A stretch of 10,967 nt of DNA from Thiomicrorhabdus sp. (GTDB lineage: Bacteria > Pseudomonadota > Gammaproteobacteria > Thiomicrospirales > Thiomicrospiraceae). Positions 1-6,479 of this stretch are shown here, one piece after another; the stretch's first letter is position 1; every line of letters begins with the position of its first letter. Made by a program: the position numbers and the translations under genes. The notes beneath the pieces are model-generated. The model did not search any database. It was not told the origin of the DNA and saw only the letters and a program-made list of their open reading frames with translations. The stretch spans positions 1 to 10,967 of the forward strand of contig WFNQ01000120.1 in assembly GCA_015488565.1 (NCBI GenBank). The letters are read 5' to 3'.

Positions 1-242
1 TAGAAAACGATGAATCTCAGAATGGAAAGAAGAGTGTGCAACTAAAAGAAAGTGGTTGTGATATAGCTTGAGTATTTAAGATTATATAAACAGTAAAAAC
101 CTGATACTGAAAGTGCTTAGAGAAGAGATAATAAAGTTATAAGATCTATTGCAAATTAGAGGAGTCTGTATAGAATACAGGCTTTGAAAAGAACATTGAG
201 TGTTGATGACGAGCGAGTCTGATTCAGCACTGAGTACCAAAT
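1..242 (+). other. 23S-5S rRNA internal transcribed spacer (3' part)
   Basis: This AT-rich stretch leads directly into the 5S gene. It shows no 23S 3' end, no tRNA and no convincing reading frame, so it is read as the transcribed spacer between 23S and 5S; the 23S gene would lie to the left of the window. Two stem-loops are visible: 163-183 (9 pairs with one G-U, loop AGA) and 199-231 (8 pairs with one G-U around a 17-base loop). They could be RNase processing structures. The assignment rests on position, not on sequence identity. Confidence 0.7.
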
Positions 243-360
243 TGCTTGGTGACAATAGCGAGATGGAACCACCTGATCCCATTCCGAACTCAGTAGTGAA
301 ACGTCTTAGCGCCGATGGTAGTGTGGGAGGTCCCATGTGAGAGTAGGTCATTGCCAAGCT
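243..360 (+). rRNA. rrf: 5S ribosomal RNA
   Basis: This is a 118-base gene that can be aligned by eye along its whole length with gammaproteobacterial 5S rRNA. Conserved blocks include the CCGAACTCAG segment near 284-293, GTGAAACG near 296-303, AGCGCCGATGGTAGTG near 309-324 and GAGAGTAGG near 340-348. The ends pair (GCTTGG at 244-249 with CCAAGC at 354-359) to form helix I. It is the last gene of a ribosomal RNA operon, preceded by a spacer and followed ten bases later by an intrinsic terminator. The exact 3' end may be one or two bases shorter. Confidence 0.97.
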
Positions 361-369
361 TATATTACG

Positions 370-407
370 AAAGCCCGCCATAGCTCTGCTATCGCGGGCT
401 TTTTTTT
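370..407 (+). terminator. rRNA operon intrinsic terminator
   Basis: AAAGCCCGC (370-378) pairs with GCGGGCTTT (394-402). Inside it, after one C-C mismatch, ATAGC (380-384) pairs with GCTAT (388-392) around a three-base loop. A run of about eight T begins at 400. Stem, G/C content and T tract are those of a strong Rho-independent terminator ending the rrn transcript. Read from the minus strand, the stem is followed by only three T, so it is unlikely to serve the convergent bioD transcript well. Confidence 0.93.
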
Positions 408-463
408 GCCTGAGATTTAACAAAACTTAAAAGAATGCTTCTTAGAGCTTAATCAGGGGTGCC

Positions 464-1135
464 TTAGAATACCCAGTTTTTAATGATCTGAGGTTTTCCT
501 GTGGTTGAGTGGCTCATGTTAACGATAGTGTGGTCGGTATAGTCTCTTAGGCCGTGTGCATAGTTAAAGTTGTTATTCGTTGTTTGATTGATGATAATGG
601 AATGCAGTGTGAGACCTGAATTTTGAATCGCTTCAATGTTTAGAAGTGTTTGATTGATACAGCCAATACGGTTGGCAACAACTAAAATAATGGGCAGTTT
701 GAGTTGAATTGCTAAGTCTTTATTAAGGCCGTCTAGGGCAAGGGGGGAGTAAAATCCTCCAGCACCTTCAATCATCGTAAAGGAGTCGTTCTTGTTTTGG
801 CAAGCTTTCGCTAAATCTTGAATGGTAATGGTTAACCTTGCTTCTTGAATCGCCTGTTGGGGAGAGATCGCAGGCTCAAATTGATAAGGGCATATGGTAT
901 TTAAAGAGTCTGTTGATTGACAGGTTTGTTGTAAAAAGAGCGCATCTTCAGAGAGAAGGGTTCCATTTTTTTGGCGAATGCAACCCGATGCGATGGGCTT
1001 TCTTGGTGTAACAGCTATATATTGCTTGAGGAGTGTTTTTGCAAGACAACAAGCAATATAAGTTTTGCCTACATCGGTATCGGTGCCAGTAATGAAGGCT
1101 CCATACAAAGAAGTCTGCTTTTGTTTTGTCTTCAT
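464..1135 (-). CDS. bioD: Dethiobiotin synthetase
   Basis: ATP-dependent dethiobiotin synthetase makes the ureido ring of dethiobiotin from 7,8-diaminopelargonate and CO2, the step before biotin synthase, in the cytoplasm. The 223-residue length is usual for the family. The P-loop GTDTDVGKT lies at residues 17-25, a substrate-side lysine in PRKPIASG at 44-51, the CPYQFEPAISP segment at 82-92, the Mg/ATP motif EGAGG at 123-127, and the adenine-side IIN(Q) motif at 181-184. Its ATG shares the ATGA sequence with the purC stop (4-base overlap, 1132-1135) and has only a weak Shine-Dalgarno sequence, so translation is probably coupled to purC. The partner bioA lies at the other end of the window. 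Bases 408-463 downstream hold no convincing terminator for this strand. Confidence 0.93.
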   Translation of the reverse strand: MKTKQKQTSLYGAFITGTDTDVGKTYIACCLAKTLLKQYIAVTPRKPIASGCIRQKNGTLLSEDALFLQQTCQSTDSLNTICPYQFEPAISPQQAIQEARLTITIQDLAKACQNKNDSFTMIEGAGGFYSPLALDGLNKDLAIQLKLPIILVVANRIGCINQTLLNIEAIQNSGLTLHSIIINQTTNNNFNYAHGLRDYTDHTIVNMSHSTTGKPQIIKNWVF

Positions 1136-2022
1136 AAGTTTTCAGTTAAACGTGCTTGTGCTTCTTGGTATTTATCAAAGGTTTGGTCAATAATGCTTTG
1201 TGGTAGTTCAGGTGCGGTTTCAGGTGTTTTATCCCAATTTAAACTTTCAAGGTAGTCTCGTATATACTGTTTATCAAAGCTAGGCGGATTTTTTCCAACT
1301 TGATAGCTTGATGAAGGCCAGAAGCGTGAGCTATCGGGTGTTAAGGCTTCATCAATTAGATAGATAGTTCCGCTATCATCTTCACCAAATTCAAATTTAG
1401 TATCCGCAATAATAATCCCTCGTTGTAATGCAAACTCTGCGGCATATTGATAGAGTGCTAAGCTAATCTCACGTACCTTTTCGGAGCGCTCTTTTCCCAT
1501 TATTTCAATAAGTTGTTCAAAGCTAATGTTTTCATCGTGATCACCTTGTGCCGCTTTTGTGGAGGGGGTAAAGAGTGGCTTAGGAAGTTCTTCAGCAAGT
1601 TTAAGGTTTTTTGGCAGTGGAATACCACATACACTTTGTGTTTTTTGATACTCTTTCCAGCCTGAACCAACGAGGTAACCCCGTACAATCGCTTCGACAG
1701 GAAGTGGTTTGAGCTTGCGGACAATCATGCCGCGGCCATCAAGCTCTTGAAGTTCTTCTGGCGTAAGGTAATCTGAAAGGCACATATCTGGTGCAAGTTG
1801 ATTAGGAACAATGTCTTCCATTTTGTGCATCCAAAACTGAGGCATTTCGGTAAGAATGCGGCCTTTACCTGGGATTGGTGAGGGTAAAATAGCATCAAAT
1901 GCGGAGATTCGATCTGTTGTGACAATGAGTAGGTGTTGATCGTCAATGTCGTAAATGTCTCGAACCTTTCCCTTGTTAATTAAGGGAAGGCTGCTTAAGT
2001 GAGATTCATAAAGAGGCTGCAT
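1132..2022 (-). CDS. purC: Phosphoribosylaminoimidazole-succinocarboxamide synthase (SAICAR synthetase)
   Basis: This cytoplasmic enzyme of purine synthesis joins CAIR and aspartate using ATP to make SAICAR. At 296 residues it is the longer, ADE1-like form of the family, not the roughly 237-residue E. coli type. Visible family motifs are GKVRDIYD (18-25), TTDRISAFDAILP (35-47), VRGYLVGSGWKEY (113-125), the substrate segment STKAAQGDHDENI (154-166), IIADTKFEFG (204-213) and the signature LIDEALTPDSSRFW (222-235). A Shine-Dalgarno AGGA (2032-2029) stands six bases before the ATG. Only 12 bases separate it from the upstream psiE stop, and its own stop overlaps the bioD start, so the three genes are probably one operon. 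Confidence 0.96.
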   Translation of the reverse strand: MQPLYESHLSSLPLINKGKVRDIYDIDDQHLLIVTTDRISAFDAILPSPIPGKGRILTEMPQFWMHKMEDIVPNQLAPDMCLSDYLTPEELQELDGRGMIVRKLKPLPVEAIVRGYLVGSGWKEYQKTQSVCGIPLPKNLKLAEELPKPLFTPSTKAAQGDHDENISFEQLIEIMGKERSEKVREISLALYQYAAEFALQRGIIIADTKFEFGEDDSGTIYLIDEALTPDSSRFWPSSSYQVGKNPPSFDKQYIRDYLESLNWDKTPETAPELPQSIIDQTFDKYQEAQARLTENL

Positions 2023-2034
2023 AAAAAATCCTAG

Positions 2035-2508
2035 TTATTTGGTATCGGTAATTTTTCGGTTTAGTTTGTATGGGTACTTTAGACTGCCATAGCGTAAAAT
2101 TAATGTCGAAATAGCAATCAAAATGATTGTAACGGCAACGGCAATAAACTGCCATTCTGTTAACTCTTTCATATCTAAAATAAGATAGCGAGCTAAAGCA
2201 ATAATGGCGATATAAAGTGGTAGTCTAATTGGTAGTTTTCCTGACTCCAGATAAATCGCTACCATTGCCAGCACTTCAAGGTATAAGAAGAGTAAGAGTA
2301 AATCGCCCAGTGTGACAGCACCATTTTCAAACATGATTATAACGGCATGTCCACCTGCAATGGTGGTCGCGATGGCAATAATAATGAGGCCGATAAACTC
2401 AATAAGATGAATGCCTTTTTTTAGCACTTTTTCTGCTGGTGTGTTGAATTTTAAATTTGGAACGGCGGGTTCTTTGCTATCTGCTTCTGTTGATGGCTCT
2501 GTATTCAT
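2035..2508 (-). CDS. psiE: PsiE-family inner membrane protein (phosphate-starvation-inducible type)
   Basis: A 157-residue membrane protein with a polar N-terminus of about 30 residues, four likely transmembrane segments (about 34-58, 66-87, 95-111, 119-139) and a basic C-terminal tail. The middle segment, LEVLAMVAIYLESGKLPIRL followed by YIAIIALARYLILD, matches the family pattern of an acidic residue in helix 2, a short SG loop, and a helix 3 with R and D near its end. The biochemical role of PsiE is unknown; in E. coli expression rises in phosphate starvation, but I see no convincing PhoB box here. AGGA (2519-2516) lies seven bases before the ATG. It is the first gene of the psiE-purC-bioD run. 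The family call is fairly sure; strict orthology to E. coli PsiE is less so. Confidence 0.8.
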   Translation of the reverse strand: MNTEPSTEADSKEPAVPNLKFNTPAEKVLKKGIHLIEFIGLIIIAIATTIAGGHAVIIMFENGAVTLGDLLLLFLYLEVLAMVAIYLESGKLPIRLPLYIAIIALARYLILDMKELTEWQFIAVAVTIILIAISTLILRYGSLKYPYKLNRKITDTK

Positions 2509-2660
2509 GAGGTATTCCTCGTATGCTCAATAGAATGGTTAAAGTATATTTTTTTGAGGTAAAAATCCACTCTTTAATGAGATGAATTTTTCTATGTAGG
2601 TAGAAACAGCTAGTTATCCTTAAGCTAGTATGAGAGTAAAAAAGGAAAAGCCTCCTTTTT

Positions 2661-2689
2661 TTGCTCATTTTATAGGATGCTGGTAAAAT
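2661..2689 (+). promoter_or_regulatory. Candidate sigma70 promoter for rpe
   Basis: A TTGCTC -35 (2661-2666), a 17-base spacer and a TAAAAT -10 (2684-2689) preceded by an extended TG (2681-2682) predict a start near 2695, about 37 bases ahead of the rpe ATG. It lies just after a weak A/T-rich hairpin (2638-2661, AAAAAAGGA with TCCTTTTTT). No equally good promoter was found for psiE in the opposite direction; the best minus-strand -10 is TATACT at 2548-2543, with a poor -35. Confidence 0.5.
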
Positions 2690-2731
2690 GCATGGATTAT
2701 TTTATTGTTTCTCAAATTAAGGTGTTTCAAC

Positions 2732-3436
2732 ATGGCTAAACAAGAAAACTGGATTGCTCCTTCGATATTATCGGCTGATTTTTCACAACTAGGTAAAGAT
2801 GTAAAGGATGTGATTGCTTCGGGAGCCGATGTTGTTCATTTTGATGTGATGGATAATCATTATGTTCCTAACTTAACGATTGGGCCTTTGGTGTGTGATT
2901 CATTGAAAAACTTTATGGTTAGAGAAGGGGTGAATGCACCCATTGATGTTCATTTAATGGTTAAGCCTGTTGATCGAATTATTGGTGATTTTGCTTCTGC
3001 AGGAGCGGATATTATTACGTTTCATCCAGAAGCATCGGAGCATATTGATGGTTCTTTAGGGTTGATTAAAAATGCAGGTCTTAAAGCAGGACTGGTCTTT
3101 AATCCAGCGACGCCTTTAACTTACCTTGAGCATGTCATGGATAAAATTGATATGATTTTGATTATGTCCGTTAACCCAGGATTTGGTGGACAAGCCTTTA
3201 TTGATCAGTCGTTAGAGAAGCTTCGTCAAGCACGCCAGTTAATTGATGCTTCAGGTCGAGATATCCGTTTGGAAATTGATGGTGGTGTTAAGGCTGAGAA
3301 TATTGCTGAAGTTGCGGCGGCGGGCTGTGATACCTTTGTTTCTGGTTCTGGCGTATTTGGTAAAGCGAATGCAGCTGATGCCAATCGTTATGATAGTATT
3401 ATTAAGCAAATGCGAGATGAACTCGCCAGCGCTTAA
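2732..3436 (+). CDS. rpe: Ribulose-phosphate 3-epimerase
   Basis: This cytoplasmic TIM-barrel enzyme interconverts ribulose 5-phosphate and xylulose 5-phosphate in the pentose phosphate pathway and, in autotrophs, the Calvin cycle. From the ATG at 2732 it has 234 residues, close to the family norm. Metal and catalytic residues are visible: H36 and D38 in HFDVMD, H74 in DVHLMV, and D183 in EIDGGV. SVNPGFGGQ (146-154) and the phosphate-binding SGSGVFG (204-210) are also present. The start is supported by AAGG (2719-2722) nine bases upstream; a longer TTG start at 2705 would add nine residues with no family match. The gene is followed by a terminator and then gph, the order common in gammaproteobacteria. 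Confidence 0.97.
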   Translation: MAKQENWIAPSILSADFSQLGKDVKDVIASGADVVHFDVMDNHYVPNLTIGPLVCDSLKNFMVREGVNAPIDVHLMVKPVDRIIGDFASAGADIITFHPEASEHIDGSLGLIKNAGLKAGLVFNPATPLTYLEHVMDKIDMILIMSVNPGFGGQAFIDQSLEKLRQARQLIDASGRDIRLEIDGGVKAENIAEVAAAGCDTFVSGSGVFGKANAADANRYDSIIKQMRDELASA

Positions 3437-3465
3437 GTTTTTATTTAAAAAAAGATTTAAAATTC

Positions 3466-3506
3466 AAACGCCAGTGTCTTAGTTTTTTAAGGCGCTGGCG
3501 TTTTTA
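3466..3506 (+). terminator. Intrinsic terminator between rpe and gph
   Basis: A 15-pair stem (3466-3480 with 3489-3503, two G-U pairs) encloses an eight-base loop and runs into five T (3501-3505). It lies 30 bases after the rpe stop and 25 bases before the gph ATG, so gph expression needs read-through or a promoter I cannot see. The 3' arm is also complementary to the last codons of rpe (see findings). Confidence 0.88.
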
Positions 3507-3531
3507 TTAGTTTGAGAGTTAATAAGTTTTT

Positions 3532-4218
3532 ATGCAAAAAATAAAACCAGATTTTGTACTGATTGATTTAGATGGTACTTTGATTGATAGCGTGCCAGAC
3601 TTGGCTTATTGTATTGATGAGATGATGGTTCAATTAGGTTTACCAAAACGAGGGCAAGACTCGGTACGTAACTGGGTTGGTAATGGCGTGCAGCGTTTAA
3701 CAGAGCGGGCACTGGTCAATTCAGTTGATGGTATGCCGAACAAAGCTTTAATGGATAAGGCGTACCCTATTTTCTTAGCGTTATATAAAGAAAATAACTC
3801 GCAACGTTCGAAAGTGTATGATGGCGTGATGGAAGGTCTCTATTGGCTGAAAGAGAATGGATATCGGTTAGGGTGTGTCACCAATAAAGCAGAAGCGTTT
3901 ACGCTTCCACTATTAAAAAATAAAGCACTATTTGATCTATTTGAGGTAGTGGTAAGTGGTGATACCTGTTTAGAAAAAAAACCTCACCCAATGCCATTAT
4001 TGCATGGCGCTACATTAATGGGGGTATCCCCTGAAAATGCGTTAATGATTGGTGATTCTCGCTCGGATGTAAAAGCAGCTCGTGCGGCGGGTTTTCCTGT
4101 TTTTTGTTTGACCTATGGCTATAATCATGGGGAAGATATTCGTGACTATCAGCCAGATGTGGTTATGGATTCTTTTATGGAACTGCCTAATTATCTTAAG
4201 GCGATAGAGCAAGGTTAA
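3532..4218 (+). CDS. gph: Phosphoglycolate phosphatase (HAD superfamily)
   Basis: A HAD hydrolase that removes phosphate from 2-phosphoglycolate, a product of RuBisCO oxygenation or DNA repair. All four HAD motifs are visible in 228 residues: DLDGT (12-16, nucleophile D12 and acid D14), the VTNK threonine T117, K150 in LEKKPHP, and GDSRSD (174-179, metal ligands D175 and D179). The helical cap of the C1 type lies between about residues 18 and 95. The start ATG has only a weak upstream purine stretch. Its place between rpe and trpE, as in Pseudomonas and relatives, supports Gph over other HAD phosphatases, although HAD substrates cannot be fixed from sequence alone. It stands just downstream of the rpe terminator. 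Confidence 0.92.
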   Translation: MQKIKPDFVLIDLDGTLIDSVPDLAYCIDEMMVQLGLPKRGQDSVRNWVGNGVQRLTERALVNSVDGMPNKALMDKAYPIFLALYKENNSQRSKVYDGVMEGLYWLKENGYRLGCVTNKAEAFTLPLLKNKALFDLFEVVVSGDTCLEKKPHPMPLLHGATLMGVSPENALMIGDSRSDVKAARAAGFPVFCLTYGYNHGEDIRDYQPDVVMDSFMELPNYLKAIEQG

Positions 4219-4219
4219 T

Positions 4220-4348
4220 ATGACTTTTTTAAAAGCGCTGTTATTTGAAATTTTTAGACCCGTTATCTGTTTTCTTTCAGGGATTTATCGGGTCTTTTTG
4301 TTTAAAAGAGTAGAAAAACAGTCTTCCATTAAGGCAGATATAAAATGA
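4220..4348 (+). CDS. Possible 42-residue small protein or leader peptide before trpE
   Basis: An ATG one base after the gph stop opens a 42-codon frame that closes with a TGA overlapping the trpE start (ATGA, 4345-4348). AAGG at 4211-4214, five bases before the ATG, is a good Shine-Dalgarno sequence. The product begins MTFLKALLFE, is rich in Phe, Leu and Ile over residues 3-28, and ends in a polar, lysine-rich tail; it could be a small membrane peptide. A terminator-like hairpin lies inside the frame. It contains no Trp codon, so it is not a classical trp leader peptide. I do not recognise it. The exact fit between neighbours favours a real gene; the AT-rich, low-complexity coding and embedded terminator argue for chance. 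Confidence 0.35.
   Translation: MTFLKALLFEIFRPVICFLSGIYRVFLFKRVEKQSSIKADIK
4256..4299 (+). terminator. Terminator-like hairpin between gph and trpE
   Basis: AGACCCG (4256-4262) pairs with CGGGTCT (4289-4295), and five T follow (4295-4299). The 26-base loop has only weak inner pairing. It could end the gph transcript or act as an attenuator for trpE, 45 bases before the trpE ATG. No convincing promoter lies between it and trpE, and no competing antiterminator arm was recognised. Confidence 0.65.
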
Positions 4349-5856
4349 GTACTCTAAATTTTAGGGATTTAGAAAAGCAAGGTTTTAATCGTATTCCAAT
4401 AATGCGCACAGTTCTGTCGGACTATGACACTCCGTTGAGTGTATATCATAAACTGGCGAAAGGGCCTTATTCTTACCTGTTTGAATCGGTTCAGGGGGGG
4501 GAAAAATGGGGCCGATATTCCATTATTGGTTTGCCCTGCCAAACTCGGTTATTGATTAATGGACACCATATTAAAGAGGTGCGCAACGATGTTGTTATTC
4601 AGCATCAGGTTGCGGAAGACCCTTTGGCGTGGATTGAGGCGTATCAACAGAAGTTTAAGGTGTTTCAGCCAGAAGGAATGCCTGTCTTTAGTGGCGGCTT
4701 AGTGGGGTATTTTGGTTACGATACCGTTCGTTATGTGGAGGAGCGCCTTAAAGATAGTATGCCAAAACAAGATGATATTGGTGCACCTGATATTGAATTA
4801 TTGGTCTCGGAAGAGTTAGTGGTGTTTGATAACTTGAGCGGTCAGGTGCATGTAATTGTTCATGCCGACTTAACCCATCCTGATGGTGAAGCAATTGCAG
4901 AGGCACGTTTGGATGAGTTGTCTTTAAAATTAAGTGAACCAATGCAAATGCCCATTGACCAGCCCAGCCACGAACCGATTGTTGAAACGGATTTTCAGTC
5001 TAGTTTTGGTGAGGAGGCGTTTAAACAAGCGGTATCAAAAATACAAGACTATATTCTTGCTGGTGATGCGATGCAAGTGGTCATTTCACAGCAGATGTCT
5101 GTTCCTTTTAAAGAAGATCCAATTGATTTATATCGTGCTTTACGCTATTTAAATCCATCCCCTTATATGTTTTTTATGGACATGGGGGGGGTAAAAATAG
5201 TGGGTTCTTCGCCAGAGATTTTGGTGCGCTTAGAAGAGAGTCAGGTGACGGTTCGTCCGATTGCTGGAACACGGCGTCGTGGTACAACATGTGAATTGGA
5301 TAAGGCTTTAGAACAAGAGCTTTTAAATGATCCTAAGGAGTTAGCGGAACATTTAATGTTGATTGATTTGGGGCGTAATGATGTTGGACGAATTGCTCAG
5401 GTTGGGAGTATTGAGCTGACTGAAAAAATGGTGGTGGAACGCTATTCACATGTGATGCACATTGTGTCGAATGTGAATGGGCAGGTTAAGCCTGAAATGA
5501 GTGCGATGGATGTTTTGCGTGCAACGTTTCCTGCAGGAACGGTCTCTGGTGCACCTAAGATTCGAGCCATGGAAATTATTGATGAATTAGAACCCGTAAA
5601 GCGTGGTATTTATGCCGGTGCTGTAGGGTACTTAGGTTGGCATGGTAATATGGATACGGCCATCGCCATTCGTACGGCAATTATTAAAGATGACCTGTTA
5701 TTTGTTCAGGCAGGAGCGGGTATTGTGGCCGATTCCGTGCCTCAGTTTGAGTGGGATGAGACGATGAGTAAAGGTCGAGCTATTTTTAGTGCGGCACAGT
5801 TTGTGACGGAGGGATTGAAAACCGATAATCCCATGCTAAATTCACTTAATAAATAG
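4345..5856 (+). CDS. trpE: Anthranilate synthase component I
   Basis: TrpE aminates chorismate, using ammonia supplied by TrpG, to give anthranilate, the first committed step to tryptophan. At 503 residues it is full length. The N-terminal regulatory domain carries LFES (45-48), a variant of the LLES tryptophan-binding motif, followed by GGEKWGRYSIIG (51-62). The chorismate-binding domain (about 225-490) shows PIAGTRRRG (305-313), DLGRNDVGR (341-349), the TFPAGTVSGAPK block (394-405), and QAGAGIVADS (455-464) with E469 and K476 after it. These separate it from PabB and isochorismate synthases. AAGG (4331-4334) stands ten bases before the ATG. Two G8 tracts encode Gly-Gly pairs at 4494-4501 and 5184-5191. 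It is the first gene of the trp cluster. Confidence 0.97.
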   Translation: MSTLNFRDLEKQGFNRIPIMRTVLSDYDTPLSVYHKLAKGPYSYLFESVQGGEKWGRYSIIGLPCQTRLLINGHHIKEVRNDVVIQHQVAEDPLAWIEAYQQKFKVFQPEGMPVFSGGLVGYFGYDTVRYVEERLKDSMPKQDDIGAPDIELLVSEELVVFDNLSGQVHVIVHADLTHPDGEAIAEARLDELSLKLSEPMQMPIDQPSHEPIVETDFQSSFGEEAFKQAVSKIQDYILAGDAMQVVISQQMSVPFKEDPIDLYRALRYLNPSPYMFFMDMGGVKIVGSSPEILVRLEESQVTVRPIAGTRRRGTTCELDKALEQELLNDPKELAEHLMLIDLGRNDVGRIAQVGSIELTEKMVVERYSHVMHIVSNVNGQVKPEMSAMDVLRATFPAGTVSGAPKIRAMEIIDELEPVKRGIYAGAVGYLGWHGNMDTAIAIRTAIIKDDLLFVQAGAGIVADSVPQFEWDETMSKGRAIFSAAQFVTEGLKTDNPMLNSLNK

Positions 5857-5863
5857 GGGGGGG
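5856..5863 (+). promoter_or_regulatory. Poly-G ribosome-binding site of trpG
   Basis: Eight consecutive G, the first being the last base of the trpE TAG stop, sit five bases before the trpG ATG. No GGAGG or AAGG sequence is present, so the tract itself must act as the Shine-Dalgarno sequence, pairing with the CCUCC of 16S rRNA with a G-U mismatch pair. A homopolymer in this role is unusual. Confidence 0.6.
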
Positions 5864-5868
5864 TAAAA

Positions 5869-6453
5869 ATGTTATTAATGATTGATAATTATGACTCCTT
5901 TACCTATAACCTAGTTCAATATTTTGGTGAGTTAGGGCAGGAAGTAGAGGTTTATCGTAATGACCATATTACACTTGAAGAGATTGAGGAGCTTAATCCT
6001 CAATATTTAGTCATTTCACCTGGGCCTTGCACACCAAATGAGGCTGGTATTTCAGTGGATGCAATTCGTCATTTTGCAGGCAAAATTCCGATTATGGGGG
6101 TTTGTTTGGGGCATCAAAGTATCGCTCAAGCTTTTGGTGGCAAGATTATTCGGGCAAAGCAAGTCATGCATGGTAAAACCTCTGAGGTTTATCACTGTAA
6201 TAAAGGGATGTTTTTGGATTTACCGAATCCCGTGCAAACGACTCGTTACCACTCTTTGGTGATTGAGCAGGCGACATTGCCTTCTTGTTTAGAAGTGACA
6301 GCCTGGGTACAAGATGAACAGGAAAACATGGATGAAATTATGGGAATTCGTCATAAAACATTACCGATTGAAGGGGTTCAATTTCATCCTGAATCGATCT
6401 TGACGGAGCAAGGGCATAACATGTTAAAAAATTTTTTAGAGCAACATGCATAG
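5869..6453 (+). CDS. trpG: Anthranilate synthase component II (glutamine amidotransferase)
   Basis: TrpG hydrolyses glutamine and passes ammonia to TrpE. This is a class I amidotransferase of 194 residues, the usual length for a stand-alone TrpG that is not fused to TrpD. It has the N-terminal IDNYDSFTYNLVQY (5-18), the oxyanion-site PGPCTPNEAG (51-60), the nucleophile C79 in GVCLGHQ, HGKTS (101-105), and the catalytic H173 and E175 in QFHPES. PabA is a close relative and some bacteria use one subunit for both folate and tryptophan; the place between trpE and trpD favours TrpG, but a dual role cannot be excluded. It starts 12 bases after the trpE stop behind a poly-G ribosome-binding site. 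Confidence 0.95.
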   Translation: MLLMIDNYDSFTYNLVQYFGELGQEVEVYRNDHITLEEIEELNPQYLVISPGPCTPNEAGISVDAIRHFAGKIPIMGVCLGHQSIAQAFGGKIIRAKQVMHGKTSEVYHCNKGMFLDLPNPVQTTRYHSLVIEQATLPSCLEVTAWVQDEQENMDEIMGIRHKTLPIEGVQFHPESILTEQGHNMLKNFLEQHA

Positions 6454-6479
6454 TGTGCTTTAAAACGATGGGAGGGGGC

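Noticed and set aside
82..423. Minus-strand frame over the 5S region
   Set aside because: It lies antisense to 5S rRNA and the terminator; the 5S identity explains the sequence.
408..463. Intrinsic terminator for bioD
   Set aside because: Only a weak five-pair A/T stem (AAGAA/TTCTT) is present, without a proper T tract.
2509..2640. PhoB box upstream of psiE
   Set aside because: The best minus-strand candidate, CTGTTTC near 2605, lacks a second CTGTCAT-like repeat at the 11-base period.
2477..2668. Minus-strand 63-codon frame upstream of psiE
   Set aside because: It has no Shine-Dalgarno sequence, overlaps the psiE start in another frame, and its product is a low-complexity run with no recognisable features.
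2705..2731. Longer rpe start at TTG 2705
   Set aside because: The extra nine residues precede the family N-terminus, and the AAGG sequence is correctly placed for the ATG at 2732.
4220..4348. Classical trp leader peptide with attenuation
   Set aside because: The region has a terminator-like hairpin but no Trp codons in any plus-strand frame, and no clear competing hairpin.
6453..6479. Longer trpD start at GTG 6453
   Set aside because: It overlaps the trpG stop attractively but has no clear ribosome-binding site, and the added residues do not look like TrpD; GGGAGG points to 6480.
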